From Actinomycetota bacterium (GTDB lineage: Bacteria; Actinomycetota; Acidimicrobiia; Acidimicrobiales; Ilumatobacteraceae): a stretch of DNA of 64,000 nt. The notes beneath the pieces are model-generated. The model searched no databases and was not told the origin of the DNA. It worked only from the letters and a program-made list of their open reading frames with translations. Of this stretch, positions 26,403-35,012 are shown in pieces (the stretch's first letter is position 1; each line of letters opens with the position of its first letter). The stretch covers positions 31,528-95,527 of the forward strand of contig JAPKZX010000023.1 in assembly GCA_026393575.1 (NCBI GenBank), read 5' to 3'. The position numbers and the translations under genes are program-made.

Positions 26403-26477
26403 GGCGACGTGGCCGAGTGGTTTAGGCAAGGGCCTGCAAAGCCCTGTACCTGGGTTCGATTCCCAGCGTCGCCTCCA
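26403..26477 (+). tRNA. tRNA-Cys (GCA), CCA encoded
   Basis: The acceptor stem GGCGACG (26403-26409) pairs with CGTCGCC (26467-26473). The anticodon stem AGGGC/GCCCT encloses CTGCAAA with anticodon GCA at 26436-26438. The T arm is CTGGG-TTCGATT-CCCAG. The discriminator is T, and CCA at 26475-26477 is in the DNA. The variable loop is short, which rules out Leu/Ser despite a similar D-arm. A T-run hairpin follows. Confidence 0.95.
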
Positions 26478-26485
26478 ATATGGAG

Positions 26486-26515
26486 ATTGATTCACACAAG
26501 AATCAATGGTTTTTT
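26486..26515 (+). terminator. Rho-independent terminator after tRNA-Cys
   Basis: ATTGATTC, loop ACACAA, GAATCAAT: a perfect 8-bp stem, then GG and six Ts on the plus strand. It overlaps the last bases of the convergent trhO gene. On the minus strand no T-run follows, so it acts only for the tRNA. Confidence 0.8.
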
Positions 26516-27392
26516 ATGCACATAGCGGGCACAACACGCGCTCAGTCTTTGCCTCACATGTAGGGCACAGCAGCAAGCGCACGCGACAGGTGGAAACATC
26601 GCAGTTGTGGAAGTGGTTATCTGCTTCGCCGCAACTTTGGCATTCACCGATGACTGCTGCGTCTTGAGCGAATTCCATTTTGAGGCGACGATCGAACACG
26701 TAGAGGGACCCTTCCCATAGGCCATCGTTGCGAAAGGTTTCTACATATCGAACGATGCCACCATCAATTTGGTACACCTCTTTGAAACCGCGTTTCTTCA
26801 TGATGGCTGACAACACTTCACAGCGAATTCCGCCGGTGCAATAGGAAATGATTGCCTTGTCTTTGAGGTGGTCGTATTTGCCGCTCTCAATTTCAGAAAC
26901 AAATTCTGGAGTAGTGGCGATGTTTGGCACCACAGCATTTTTGAAACGACCAATGCGCGCTTCAAATTCGTTACGTCCGTCGAAGAACACAACATCGTCA
27001 CCTCGTTGCGCAACCAGTTCATTGACTTCGACGGGGGAGAGATGTTGACCTCCACCAATGACGCCATTCTCGTCAACTTGAATTTCGTCTGGTACGCCGA
27101 AAGTAACTATTTCGTCTCGTACGCGAATTTGTAAGCGTGGAAAATCGTCTGCTCCGCCTTCAGACCATTTGAAATCGATGTCTTTGAATGGCGCATACTC
27201 GCGAGTGAGACGGCGGTACATCTTGACGGAATGAATTGAGCCGCCGACAGTCCCGTTAATGCCATGACGCGAGATGATGATGCGACCCTTGAGGTCGAGT
27301 GATTCACATATGTTGCGCTGCCATAGCCGAATCGCTTCTGGATCGGCTATAGGGGTGAACTTGTAATACAGGAGAATCTTGTCGTCGTTGAT
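26514..27392 (-). CDS. trhO: tRNA uridine-34 hydroxylase (rhodanese-family TrhO/UPF0176)
   Basis: Rhodanese-type enzyme that forms 5-hydroxyuridine at wobble U34. The catalytic block is [13 protein letters not shown], with the substrate-side [11 protein letters not shown] and a C-terminal cysteine-rich tail ([15 protein letters not shown], then LCPTC), as in UPF0176 proteins. The first ATG (27221) would give 235 residues. Family homology clearly continues upstream: [18 protein letters not shown] and [12 protein letters not shown] are read in frame back to 27395, where a TGA closes the frame. No ATG, GTG or TTG lies between them, so the start must be a rare codon (ATC at 27392 or ATT at 27377), or the sequence has an indel. 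It starts about 25 bases after an SDR stop. Confidence 0.85.
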   Translation of the reverse strand: MNDDKILLYYKFTPIADPEAIRLWQRNICESLDLKGRIIISRHGINGTVGGSIHSVKMYRRLTREYAPFKDIDFKWSEGGADDFPRLQIRVRDEIVTFGVPDEIQVDENGVIGGGQHLSPVEVNELVAQRGDDVVFFDGRNEFEARIGRFKNAVVPNIATTPEFVSEIESGKYDHLKDKAIISYCTGGIRCEVLSAIMKKRGFKEVYQIDGGIVRYVETFRNDGLWEGSLYVFDRRLKMEFAQDAAVIGECQSCGEADNHFHNCDVSTCRVRLLLCPTCEAKTERVLCPLCA

Positions 27393-27418
27393 GACTCAAT
27401 TTTACCTGTCATCAGGGT

Positions 27419-28168
27419 TTACAGCCCTAATAACTCAGTAATCCCCTCGGGTACGAAGTTGTTCTCTGATGTTGTTTCTGCTTCAACAAGTTCAACTAGG
27501 CGCTGTACTACTTCGTCTGGGTCCATCTGGTTCGTGGTGACCATTTGTCCGACCATCTTGTGAATCTCTTTAGCGGGTGCATTGACCGCAGAGTCGTCGA
27601 ACCACTCCCACATGGAGTCGGCCATGCGGTCATTGAAACCAGTGTTGTAGGGCGCAGGGTTAATGAGGCAGACGTCAATGCCTTGTGGAGCCAGTTCAGC
27701 TCGCATGGCTTTGCCCATTGCTTCTAGTGCGTGCTTGGTCATTGCGTACGGGCCAAATCCGGGAGCAGCGAACTTGCCTGCGATGGAAGACATGATGATG
27801 ATTCTTCCGGAACCTTGTTTAGCCATTGCTGGCAAAACTGCCTGTGTAATCGCCACAGTTCCAAAGACGTTTACTTCAAAAACTTTACGTAGACGATCGT
27901 CTGGCACGTCTGACATCGGCCCGGTCTGGCCGTATCCGGCGTTGTTGATGAGTACATCAATCTTCCAGTTGGAGACACGAGCAACATCGGCGGCATTCGT
28001 AATGTCAAGTTTTTCTACTTGTAGCCCAGGCTGTTCGGCTTGAAGTGCAGAAGCTTGTTCCGCCGTCTCGGTGGTGGCGATGACTGTGTGCCCTCGTTCA
28101 AGCATGGCAATCGCTGCACCCTTGCCAAAGCCAGAACCGGCTCCTGTAATGAGAATGTTTTTCGACAT
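27419..28168 (-). CDS. Short-chain dehydrogenase/reductase
   Basis: 249 residues, classical SDR. The NAD(P) motif is ITGAGSGFGKGAA at the N-terminus, with NNAGYGQTGP near residue 82, the catalytic serine in IIIMSSIAGKF and the YxxxK pair in YAMTKHALEAMG. The ATG at 28168 has AAGGAG eight bases upstream and is preferred over an in-frame start eight codons earlier. Substrate is unknown. It is followed closely by trhO on the same strand. Confidence 0.9.
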   Translation of the reverse strand: MSKNILITGAGSGFGKGAAIAMLERGHTVIATTETAEQASALQAEQPGLQVEKLDITNAADVARVSNWKIDVLINNAGYGQTGPMSDVPDDRLRKVFEVNVFGTVAITQAVLPAMAKQGSGRIIIMSSIAGKFAAPGFGPYAMTKHALEAMGKAMRAELAPQGIDVCLINPAPYNTGFNDRMADSMWEWFDDSAVNAPAKEIHKMVGQMVTTNQMDPDEVVQRLVELVEAETTSENNFVPEGITELLGL

Positions 28169-28260
28169 GAATGGTCTCCTTGATTGACCCAAACCTTAGG
28201 TGTTCTCGTGGCCCTCTGTTCGGTCGCGTCAGTATGTTCTGTGTTCAGTAGTCTCATGGC

Positions 28261-29934
28261 GTGGGGGCACGCGAAGATATACAGACAGAGCTGGTTTCTG
28301 CTGGACAAGTCTTTGAGCTAGAGACGGTTTCAGTACATGGGAATCCATTGCGGGTATTCAAAAATGCACCACGAACGTTGGGTGAAGTCTGGCTAACCGC
28401 CGCGAAACGTGGGGACATTCCGTATCTCATATTTGACGATGTGGTGACCACATTTACTGAGGCCGATAAGCAGGTGCGCTCATTAGCGGCTTGGTTGCAG
28501 GCGCAAGGCATTCAACAAGGCGATCGCGTGGCTGTAGGAATGCGTAACTATCCCGAATGGGTTATTGCGTACTGGGCAACACAATGCATTGGCGCTGTGC
28601 TTGTGAGTCTGAATGCGTGGTGGGTGGCTGATGAATTGAAATATGCGCTCACAGATTCTGGTGCTCGTGCTGTAGTGGTCGACGGTGAACGGCAAGATCG
28701 TTTGAGCAATGAAGTTCTGCAAGAACTTGGGATCAATATTGCTGTTGTTACACGCGGTGAGGATCGAGAAGGTTGGGCAACGTGGCACGAGGTAACCGCA
28801 AATGAGAAGCCTGATATTCGTGACGTTCGTATAGACACCGATGACATTGCAACAATTTTGTATACGTCAGGAACGACTGGTTTTCCCAAAGGTGCTGCCG
28901 GAACACACCGTAACTACATCACGAACATGTGGAATGGATTGTTAGGCGTGGCTGTAGGTGCGCGAATGGCCGGCGTAGTGCCAACGTCTGCACCCAAGCC
29001 ACAAACCATTGCGTTGTCAACGTTCCCGTTCTTTCACATCGCTGGCTTGTGTGGAATGAATGCCAATACAAACAATGGCGTGTGCATCATTACTCAATAC
29101 AAGTGGGATGCAGCTGATGCACTGCGGCTTGTCGAGAAGTACAAGGTCAACACTTTGGGTGGTGTTCCCACCGTTGTGCGTTCGTTCCTTGAGCATCCCG
29201 ACTTTGGCAAGTACGACTTATCGAGTATTGCTGCGATTTCACAAGGTGGCGCGCCTGTTCCGCCAGACTCTGTCGCCACGATTGAGAAAGAGTTTGCAGG
29301 AAAGGTTGGAGCCGCAAATGGGTATGGCCTCACTGAAACAACTGCTGCAGTAATCGGAAACAGTGGTGCTGCGTACTTTGCAAAGAAGGACAGTGTGGGT
29401 CTGCCTTTCGTTGGAACTGATATTCGTGTTGTCAATGAAGACGGAGTTGATTTTCCTGTTGGTTCTATTGGTGAAGTGTGGATCTATGGGCCGAATAATG
29501 TTCAGGGTTATTGGAATAAGCCTGAAGAGACAGCTAAAGCATTTACAGATGGCTGGTTTCACTCAGGCGATGCTGGTTTTGTAGATGAAGACGGCTTTGT
29601 GTACATCGTGGACCGCATCAAAGACATGGTGTTACGTGGCGGTGAAAACGTGTATTGCGTTGAGGTGGAGACCGTTCTGTTTGAGCATGACGCTGTGAAG
29701 GACTGCGCAGTTATTGGGCTACCGCACGAGAAACTTGGCGAAGAGGTGGCTGCGGTCATTGTCCCTGCCGATGGTCGTGGCGCACAAGATGCAGAAGCGT
29801 TGGTGGCATTTCTAAAGTCGCGACTGGCTGGTTTCAAGGTGCCGAGCAAAGTGTTCTGGCAGGTCGATGAACTTCCTCGCAATGCGACAGGAAAGGTGCT
29901 GAAAAAGGACCTCCGAGATCGTTACTTCGAATAG
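28261..29934 (+). CDS. Acyl-CoA synthetase / AMP-dependent ligase
   Basis: 557 residues, ANL superfamily. The P-loop motif A3 is LYTSGTTGFPKGAAG near residue 200. ANGYGLTETTAAV near residue 360 binds adenine, FHSGDAGFVDEDGFVYIVDR near residue 435 holds the hinge, and LPRNATGKVLKKDLR near the end carries the catalytic lysine. It would activate a carboxylic acid (probably medium- or long-chain) to its CoA ester through an acyl-adenylate. The start is a GTG at 28261. It is divergent from the SDR; its 3' end abuts the convergent CDP-alcohol phosphatidyltransferase gene with no gap. Confidence 0.92.
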   Translation: MGAREDIQTELVSAGQVFELETVSVHGNPLRVFKNAPRTLGEVWLTAAKRGDIPYLIFDDVVTTFTEADKQVRSLAAWLQAQGIQQGDRVAVGMRNYPEWVIAYWATQCIGAVLVSLNAWWVADELKYALTDSGARAVVVDGERQDRLSNEVLQELGINIAVVTRGEDREGWATWHEVTANEKPDIRDVRIDTDDIATILYTSGTTGFPKGAAGTHRNYITNMWNGLLGVAVGARMAGVVPTSAPKPQTIALSTFPFFHIAGLCGMNANTNNGVCIITQYKWDAADALRLVEKYKVNTLGGVPTVVRSFLEHPDFGKYDLSSIAAISQGGAPVPPDSVATIEKEFAGKVGAANGYGLTETTAAVIGNSGAAYFAKKDSVGLPFVGTDIRVVNEDGVDFPVGSIGEVWIYGPNNVQGYWNKPEETAKAFTDGWFHSGDAGFVDEDGFVYIVDRIKDMVLRGGENVYCVEVETVLFEHDAVKDCAVIGLPHEKLGEEVAAVIVPADGRGAQDAEALVAFLKSRLAGFKVPSKVFWQVDELPRNATGKVLKKDLRDRYFE

Positions 29935-30675
29935 TTATTTTCTTAGGATTGAATAACCGAAAATCGTTTGTTTAGAGAACCAGGTACGCCATACCACTAT
30001 TACGAGTAAGTACGCGGGGGTGACCATGATGACATTGCGAGCCCATGTTGGTCCATTGGGATATTGAGCCGACAACAAAGTGAATGCTGCGAAATACACG
30101 ATGGTGATGCTGTACGTGGGTATGCGTAAAGCTTCAACTCTGACTAGGTGTGGAAACTTAACAACTGTGAGTTGTGTCAGACAAAGAAATACACAGATAA
30201 TCGCTGCAGTCTTTTGGCCAATTCCCAGAATCAAGAATGTAGGAATCACAATGTTCCACATTGCGGGAAAGCCATTGAACCACACATCCTCAGTTTCTTG
30301 ATCGGTGCGGGCAAACCACAATGCACTGGAGATGAGGATGAGTCCGGCAATTGTCATTGTAAAAGCTGGTGTAACAACATCAAGTCGAATAAGTAAGACG
30401 GTCGGCACGACTACACAAGTGACGTAGTCAATGACGAGGTCTAGGACGTGGCCGTCGATGTGTGGAGCATGGATGCCCACATCAAATTTTCGGGCAATGG
30501 GTCCATCGATCCCGTCAAGAATTTGGCAGGCAATGAGCCACAAGAGTGCAGTTCGAATGTGCCCATCGATAACCGATTGAAGCGCGATGAGCCCGGCGAG
30601 GGCGCCACTAGCAGTGAGTAGGTGAATACTGAATCCAGTGCGACGCTGCGATTGGCTGGTGCCTGTGTTACTCAC
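29935..30675 (-). CDS. CDP-alcohol phosphatidyltransferase, phosphatidylcholine-synthase-like
   Basis: 246 residues with about eight membrane helices. The catalytic block DGIDGPIARKFDVG followed by GHVLDLVIDYVT contains the aspartates of the CDP-alcohol phosphatidyltransferase motif. Here the spacing between AR and the following G is expanded, and the order matches phosphatidylcholine synthase (Pcs) of rhizobia rather than PgsA or phosphatidylserine synthase. Pcs condenses CDP-diacylglycerol with choline in one step in the inner membrane. The N-terminus (HLLTASGALAGLIAL) also fits Pcs. The start is a GTG at 30675. Whether the alcohol really is choline needs testing; the fold assignment is firm. 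Confidence 0.82.
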   Translation of the reverse strand: MSNTGTSQSQRRTGFSIHLLTASGALAGLIALQSVIDGHIRTALLWLIACQILDGIDGPIARKFDVGIHAPHIDGHVLDLVIDYVTCVVVPTVLLIRLDVVTPAFTMTIAGLILISSALWFARTDQETEDVWFNGFPAMWNIVIPTFLILGIGQKTAAIICVFLCLTQLTVVKFPHLVRVEALRIPTYSITIVYFAAFTLLSAQYPNGPTWARNVIMVTPAYLLVIVVWRTWFSKQTIFGYSILRK

Positions 30676-30724
30676 TGTGCAAGTCTATTGCTGATACGAA
30701 GAACATAGGGCGTACGCTGATTTT

Positions 30725-31126
30725 GTGTCTGCGCAACGTCAAGTTCTCGAACGAACGTGGTTATTTCTCTCAATCTTGTATGCAGTGTGTCGAATTGTGT
30801 TCGTTGGAGTCTTTCTCCGCACTTATGGTGTGTCCCCTAGGGTTTTTGCTGTGGTGGAACTGTCCTCTTCGCTGGTGTGGGGCGTGGGAAGTGCGAGATG
30901 CGTTGGCTTGGTAGTAGATCGCCAGTGGCGTAGTTTGCGCCTTTGGGGCCTGGTCACGTTGGTAGGGTACGTAGCGCCTGATGCGTATGTATTTAGTCGT
31001 GCTGGTCGCATGCCGACATCAATGATTGTGGTGCTTGTGGCCGTCGTTGTGATCTCGCTTGTGTCCACCGCGGTGTGGCTACTTCGCAGTGTTCGAGGGG
31101 CTCGGCGCCCTGTCGCCGTTGCGTAA
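30725..31126 (+). CDS. Small four-helix membrane protein, unknown
   Basis: 133 residues with about four hydrophobic segments (residues about 12-32, 40-60, 72-92 and 98-120) and basic ends. I do not recognise a family. It starts with a GTG at 30725, divergent from the phosphatidyltransferase gene and 34 bases before an acyl-CoA ligase on the same strand. The coding call rests on the run of well-formed membrane helices and good packing with the neighbours. Confidence 0.6.
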   Translation: MSAQRQVLERTWLFLSILYAVCRIVFVGVFLRTYGVSPRVFAVVELSSSLVWGVGSARCVGLVVDRQWRSLRLWGLVTLVGYVAPDAYVFSRAGRMPTSMIVVLVAVVVISLVSTAVWLLRSVRGARRPVAVA

Positions 31127-31160
31127 AAGCGTCAAGCTCTAGACCATCTACGGTAGGGAT

Positions 31161-32693
31161 ATGAAAGTAGACCTCACCATCGTGGATCACCTCCGTCGCG
31201 CCGAGCAGGTGTATGGAGACCGGATAGCAGTCATCGATGAGCCTGACCAGCCTGCTAGTTCCTGGGGCACTTTGACCTACGCAGAGATGGCACGGCGAGC
31301 ACGCGCTCAGGCTGCAGGCCTAGACGCCATGGGAGTGCCGCAGGGGGCTCGAGTGGCCGTAGTGAGTCATAACAGCGCTCGTTTGCTCACAGCGTTCTTT
31401 GGCGTGAGCGGCTACGGCCGTGTGCTTGTTCCCATCAACTTCCGTCTGGTGGCCGAAGAGATTTCCTACATCATCGAACACTGTGGTGCGGAAGTACTAC
31501 TCGTCGACCCAGAGCTTGAAGAATCGCTTGCGTCAGTGACCGCCAAGCACAAGTTTGTGATTGGTGCCGAGTCTGACGCCATCTTGTACAAGTACGACAC
31601 CGAGCCTGCCGCATGGGTGCCAGATGAAGATGCCACTGCAACTATCAACTACACCAGTGGAACAACAGCGCGTCCGAAGGGTGTGCAACTTACGCATCGC
31701 AACTTGTGGATCAATGCTGCAATCTTTGGTTGGCAGATGAACGTCAACGACCGCGATGTTTATCTGCACACGCTCCCACAGTTTCATGCAAATGGATGGG
31801 GCATGGTGTTCTCAGTAACGGCGATGGGTGGCATGCATATCGTGTTGCGCAAGGTAGATGGCGCAGAGATTCTGCGACGTATCGATGCGCACGGCGTGAC
31901 ATTGCTCTGTGGAGCACCTGCTGTAGCAAACATGGTTCTCGACGCCGCTGCAGACTCTGGATTATCCACATCGCGTGACCAAGTGAGAATGGTTGTTGCT
32001 GGAGCACCTCCACCAACAAAAACGATTGAGAGAATCGAAACTGATCTTGGGTGGGAGTTCGTGCAGATTTACGGACTAACAGAAACCTCTCCACTTCTTA
32101 CGATGAATCGCACCCGTGCTGAATGGGATCATCTGTCGCCTGCAGATCGCGCCGCAAAACTGGGGGCTGCGGGTGCGCCGTCTCTCGGTGTTGAAATGAA
32201 GGTGGATGCTGAGGGTGAAGTGCTTGCACGAGGCAATGTGGTGATGTCTGGTTACTGGCAGCAGCCAGAAGAGACATCTAAGGCAATCGTTGACGGTTGG
32301 TTTCACACAGGCGATGGGGGTTCCGAAGGCGAGAATCATTTCATCACTATTGCTGACCGTAAGAAAGATGTGATTATCTCGGGTGGCGAGAATGTGTCAT
32401 CTATCGAAGTAGAAGATGCTGTCTTCTCTCATGCAGATGTTGCTGAAGTAGCTGTGATTGGAATTCCAGATGAGAAGTGGGGCGAACTTGTGATGGCGCT
32501 TGTGGTGAAGACACCCGGTTCTGCACTCACAGAGGACGAACTGATTGCGTATGTGAAAACAAAGTTGGCTGGCTACAAGTGCCCGAAGCGAATCGAGTTC
32601 AGAAACGAACTCGCTCGCACCACAACTGGCAAACTTCAAAAGTTCAAGTTGCGTGCACCATATTGGGAAGGCCGCGAGAAGCAGGTCAACTAA
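31161..32693 (+). CDS. Acyl-CoA synthetase / AMP-dependent ligase
   Basis: 510 residues, ANL superfamily. Motif A3 is NYTSGTTARPKGVQ near residue 160; IYGLTETSPLL near residue 303 and FHTGDGGSEGENHFITIADR near residue 380 bind nucleotide and hinge. Near the C-terminus ARTTTGKLQKFKLR supplies the catalytic lysine. The HxNGWGM segment (QFHANGWGMVF) is typical of FadD-like enzymes of the medium/long-chain class. It makes an acyl-CoA for beta-oxidation or lipid synthesis. Together with the ligases at 28261 and 57789 it gives three related but distinct activating enzymes in the window. Confidence 0.92.
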   Translation: MKVDLTIVDHLRRAEQVYGDRIAVIDEPDQPASSWGTLTYAEMARRARAQAAGLDAMGVPQGARVAVVSHNSARLLTAFFGVSGYGRVLVPINFRLVAEEISYIIEHCGAEVLLVDPELEESLASVTAKHKFVIGAESDAILYKYDTEPAAWVPDEDATATINYTSGTTARPKGVQLTHRNLWINAAIFGWQMNVNDRDVYLHTLPQFHANGWGMVFSVTAMGGMHIVLRKVDGAEILRRIDAHGVTLLCGAPAVANMVLDAAADSGLSTSRDQVRMVVAGAPPPTKTIERIETDLGWEFVQIYGLTETSPLLTMNRTRAEWDHLSPADRAAKLGAAGAPSLGVEMKVDAEGEVLARGNVVMSGYWQQPEETSKAIVDGWFHTGDGGSEGENHFITIADRKKDVIISGGENVSSIEVEDAVFSHADVAEVAVIGIPDEKWGELVMALVVKTPGSALTEDELIAYVKTKLAGYKCPKRIEFRNELARTTTGKLQKFKLRAPYWEGREKQVN

Positions 32694-32718
32694 TGACTGC
32701 CGCCGACGAGCGTGTCAG

Positions 32719-33330
32719 TTAGGCATTAGTTATTAAATGACGAAAGGTCACGTTGATGCGTGGCTGAAGTACTCGCGTCGTTTTCGCTATTCGGTGAAGC
32801 CAGTAGGTCTGGCACGTACCTGACATGACAAGTAAAGACCCGTGGGGTAACGCCACGGAAATTATTTCGCGAGTTTGCTTATGGCGGAAGTCGAATCGGC
32901 GTTCTGCTCCCAAACTGACTGAGGCAATGACGGGGTTAGGGCCGTTGATTGCCTCATCATCTGAATGCCAGCCCATGGTGTCTTGGCCTGTTCTGTACAG
33001 ATTGAGGAGTGCGCCATTGAATGAGTGGCCAGTATGTGTCTCACACGCTGCTCTCAGAGATGCAAGAGGCTCTATCCATGGGTGAGGTGTACGAGGCACG
33101 CCTGAATATGTGTAGGGCAAATCTGCGTCGGCATGCCACGTGGACAATCGAGGTTCAGGAATCTGTTTTCCAAAAAGCTTGATGCTGTGCTCTTCCCATG
33201 GGGTCTTGCTGTGCAGGCCTGCGAAGAAGTCATCCGCTTCTGTTTCAGACAGGAATCCAGGAATAAGAACAGCTGATCCATCTGTGGGCAGTAACTCACC
33301 ACCAAAGGGAATGGATTGTTGGTTCGGCAT
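32719..33330 (-). CDS. alkB: AlkB-type 2-oxoglutarate/Fe(II) dioxygenase
   Basis: 203 residues. The Fe(II) ligands are in MGWHSDDEAI (HxD) and TYWLHRIAKT (distal His). The 2-oxoglutarate arginines lie in PRINVTFR at the end, the AlkB-specific RxNxTxR arrangement. ALLNLYRTGQDTMGWH and LGAERRFDFRHK are typical nucleotide-binding and strand motifs. The enzyme removes alkyl lesions such as 1-methyladenine and 3-methylcytosine from DNA or RNA. The ATG at 33330 is chosen because upstream codons lie beyond the usual N-terminus and would overlap the divergent gene. No SOS or Ada box was seen. Confidence 0.88.
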   Translation of the reverse strand: MPNQQSIPFGGELLPTDGSAVLIPGFLSETEADDFFAGLHSKTPWEEHSIKLFGKQIPEPRLSTWHADADLPYTYSGVPRTPHPWIEPLASLRAACETHTGHSFNGALLNLYRTGQDTMGWHSDDEAINGPNPVIASVSLGAERRFDFRHKQTREIISVALPHGSLLVMSGTCQTYWLHRIAKTTRVLQPRINVTFRHLITNA

Positions 33331-33431
33331 CTCTACATTCCAGGTATCTGTTGTTTGAAGGGGCCCTGTACCAACACGTTTCAACGGTACTAGAAGTAAT
33401 TGGGCTGGTTCAGTTTGAGGCAAGATAGGGC

Positions 33432-34019
33432 ATGACTTCACAGCCGTCTCCACTTGGTTCACTTCGCCCTACATCACCTCGCATTGCGCCGGTGCAACAC
33501 ATAGATGATGAAATTGCCGCCATCTTGGGCATGGGCATCAATGCGCCCGACGGAACTCCACTCAACATCTTCGGAACGATTGCGCATCATCCGCGACTAT
33601 TGAAGCGGTTCATGACTTTTGCTGGGCTGTTCCTCAACAAAGGGCTATTGCCTGCACGTGAACGCGAAATTGTGATCTTGCGCGTCGGTTGGAATTGTCA
33701 ATCGGTGTACGAATTCGGACAACACACGATTATTGGTGAGCGTGTCGGTCTATCTCTCGACGAGGTAGTAGCCCTGACGCGTGACGTTGATGCGGGGCAG
33801 TGGTCGGACAACGACTCGGATCTCATAGCAATGGCAGATGAACTATGCGCCGATAACTGCGTGAGTGATGCAACTTGGCAAGCGCTTACACAAACATGGA
33901 ACGAAGCAGAACTAGTGGAACTAGTCATGGTTGCAGGCGTGTACCGCCTTGTGTCTGGTTTCCTCAACACCATGGGTGTGGAGTTAGATGCTGATACTCC
34001 TGGCTGGCCAGGGCAGTAA
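33432..34019 (+). CDS. Carboxymuconolactone decarboxylase-family protein
   Basis: 195 residues, all-helical CMD fold. The core segment LPAREREIVILRVGWNCQSV followed by YEFGQH is the common CMD motif with Cys, Glu and His as the usual polar cluster. There is only one cysteine at the site, so it lacks the CxxC of AhpD peroxidases and is not obviously a peroxiredoxin partner. Members range from decarboxylases to uncharacterised oxidoreductases. It is divergent from alkB and ends one base before the convergent dppF gene. Confidence 0.85.
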   Translation: MTSQPSPLGSLRPTSPRIAPVQHIDDEIAAILGMGINAPDGTPLNIFGTIAHHPRLLKRFMTFAGLFLNKGLLPAREREIVILRVGWNCQSVYEFGQHTIIGERVGLSLDEVVALTRDVDAGQWSDNDSDLIAMADELCADNCVSDATWQALTQTWNEAELVELVMVAGVYRLVSGFLNTMGVELDADTPGWPGQ

Positions 34020-35012
34020 CTACGCCTCGAGAGGGTGGTGGCAGGCCACAAAGTGACCCACTGCTACTTCACGAAGCTGTGGTTCTTCGCTTGCGCACTG
34101 TTCCGTTGCAGCTGGGCAACGTGTACGGAAACGACATCCTGATGGAGGATCGATGGTCGATGGGGGTTCGCCCTGCATGAGTCCGGCGCTGATCTTGCGA
34201 TCTGGGTCGGGAATCGGCACGGACCCAACAAGAGCCTTTGTGTAGTGGTGACGTGTACGGAGGTACACATCATCTGGTGGAGCCACTTCACACACTTTGC
34301 CCAGGTACATCACCATGACTCGTGTGCTCACTGCCTTCACCACAGCAAGGTCGTGGGAAATGAAGATGAGGGTAAGGCCGTATCGGTCCTTCATGTCTTG
34401 CAGCAGGTTCAGAATCTGAGCCTGGACGCTTACGTCGAGAGCTGACACTGGTTCGTCACAAATGATCATGGTTGGATCAAGAGCGAGTGCTCGCGCGATG
34501 CTGATGCGCTGGCACTGTCCACCTGAGAACTCGTACGAACGACGATCGCGAACTACTGCTGGGTCAAGGTTGGCAGCACGAAGAAGTTCATCAATCTTTT
34601 CATTGATTTCCACTTCGTTGCCACGGTTCCAGACGCGCAACGGCTCGGCTAATACTTCGCTAACGGGAAGACGTGGGTCGAGAGAGGAGATGGGGTCTTG
34701 GAAGATCATCTGCATCGCTGGACGCATTTCTCGCAGGTCGTGCTTATTCATGGTGGTGAGTTCCTTAGAGAGGAAATTCACGGAACCACTGGTGGGCTTT
34801 GGCAACTGAAGAATTGCCTTACCAAGTGTGGACTTACCGCAACCAGACTCGCCCACGATGGCGAGTGTCTCACCACGGATGAGGTCGAGGCTGATGCCAG
34901 AAACTGCCTTCACAACTTTGCCGCGTCCAAGGTTGAACTCGACTGTGAGGTCATTGATTTCAAGAATGCGGTCGCCATCGGGCCGCATGTGTGCTTTGCC
35001 GCTACCAGCCAT
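34020..35012 (-). CDS. dppF: Oligopeptide/dipeptide ABC transporter ATPase (DppF/OppF)
   Basis: 330 residues. Walker A is GESGCGKSTLGKAIL near residue 60, the signature YEFSGGQCQRISIARAL near residue 165 and Walker B MIICDEPVSALD near residue 187. The C-terminal oligopeptide-specific extension with CRFRTRCPAATEQC-type cysteines is present. The ATG at 35012 overlaps the dppD stop (TAATG); an in-frame start at 35135 inside dppD is rejected. It pairs with DppD to energise the permease. Operon order on the minus strand is dppA, (dppB), dppC, dppD, dppF. With dppB broken, this copy may be non-functional. Confidence 0.9.
   Translation of the reverse strand: MAGSGKAHMRPDGDRILEINDLTVEFNLGRGKVVKAVSGISLDLIRGETLAIVGESGCGKSTLGKAILQLPKPTSGSVNFLSKELTTMNKHDLREMRPAMQMIFQDPISSLDPRLPVSEVLAEPLRVWNRGNEVEINEKIDELLRAANLDPAVVRDRRSYEFSGGQCQRISIARALALDPTMIICDEPVSALDVSVQAQILNLLQDMKDRYGLTLIFISHDLAVVKAVSTRVMVMYLGKVCEVAPPDDVYLRTRHHYTKALVGSVPIPDPDRKISAGLMQGEPPSTIDPPSGCRFRTRCPAATEQCASEEPQLREVAVGHFVACHHPLEA

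Noticed and set aside
26403-26477. tRNA read as Leu/Ser because of the D-arm sequence
   Set aside because: The variable loop is short and the anticodon is GCA, so it is Cys.
26403-26520. Phage or island attachment at the tRNA-Cys 3' end
   Set aside because: No second copy of the tRNA 3' end and no integrase gene in the window.
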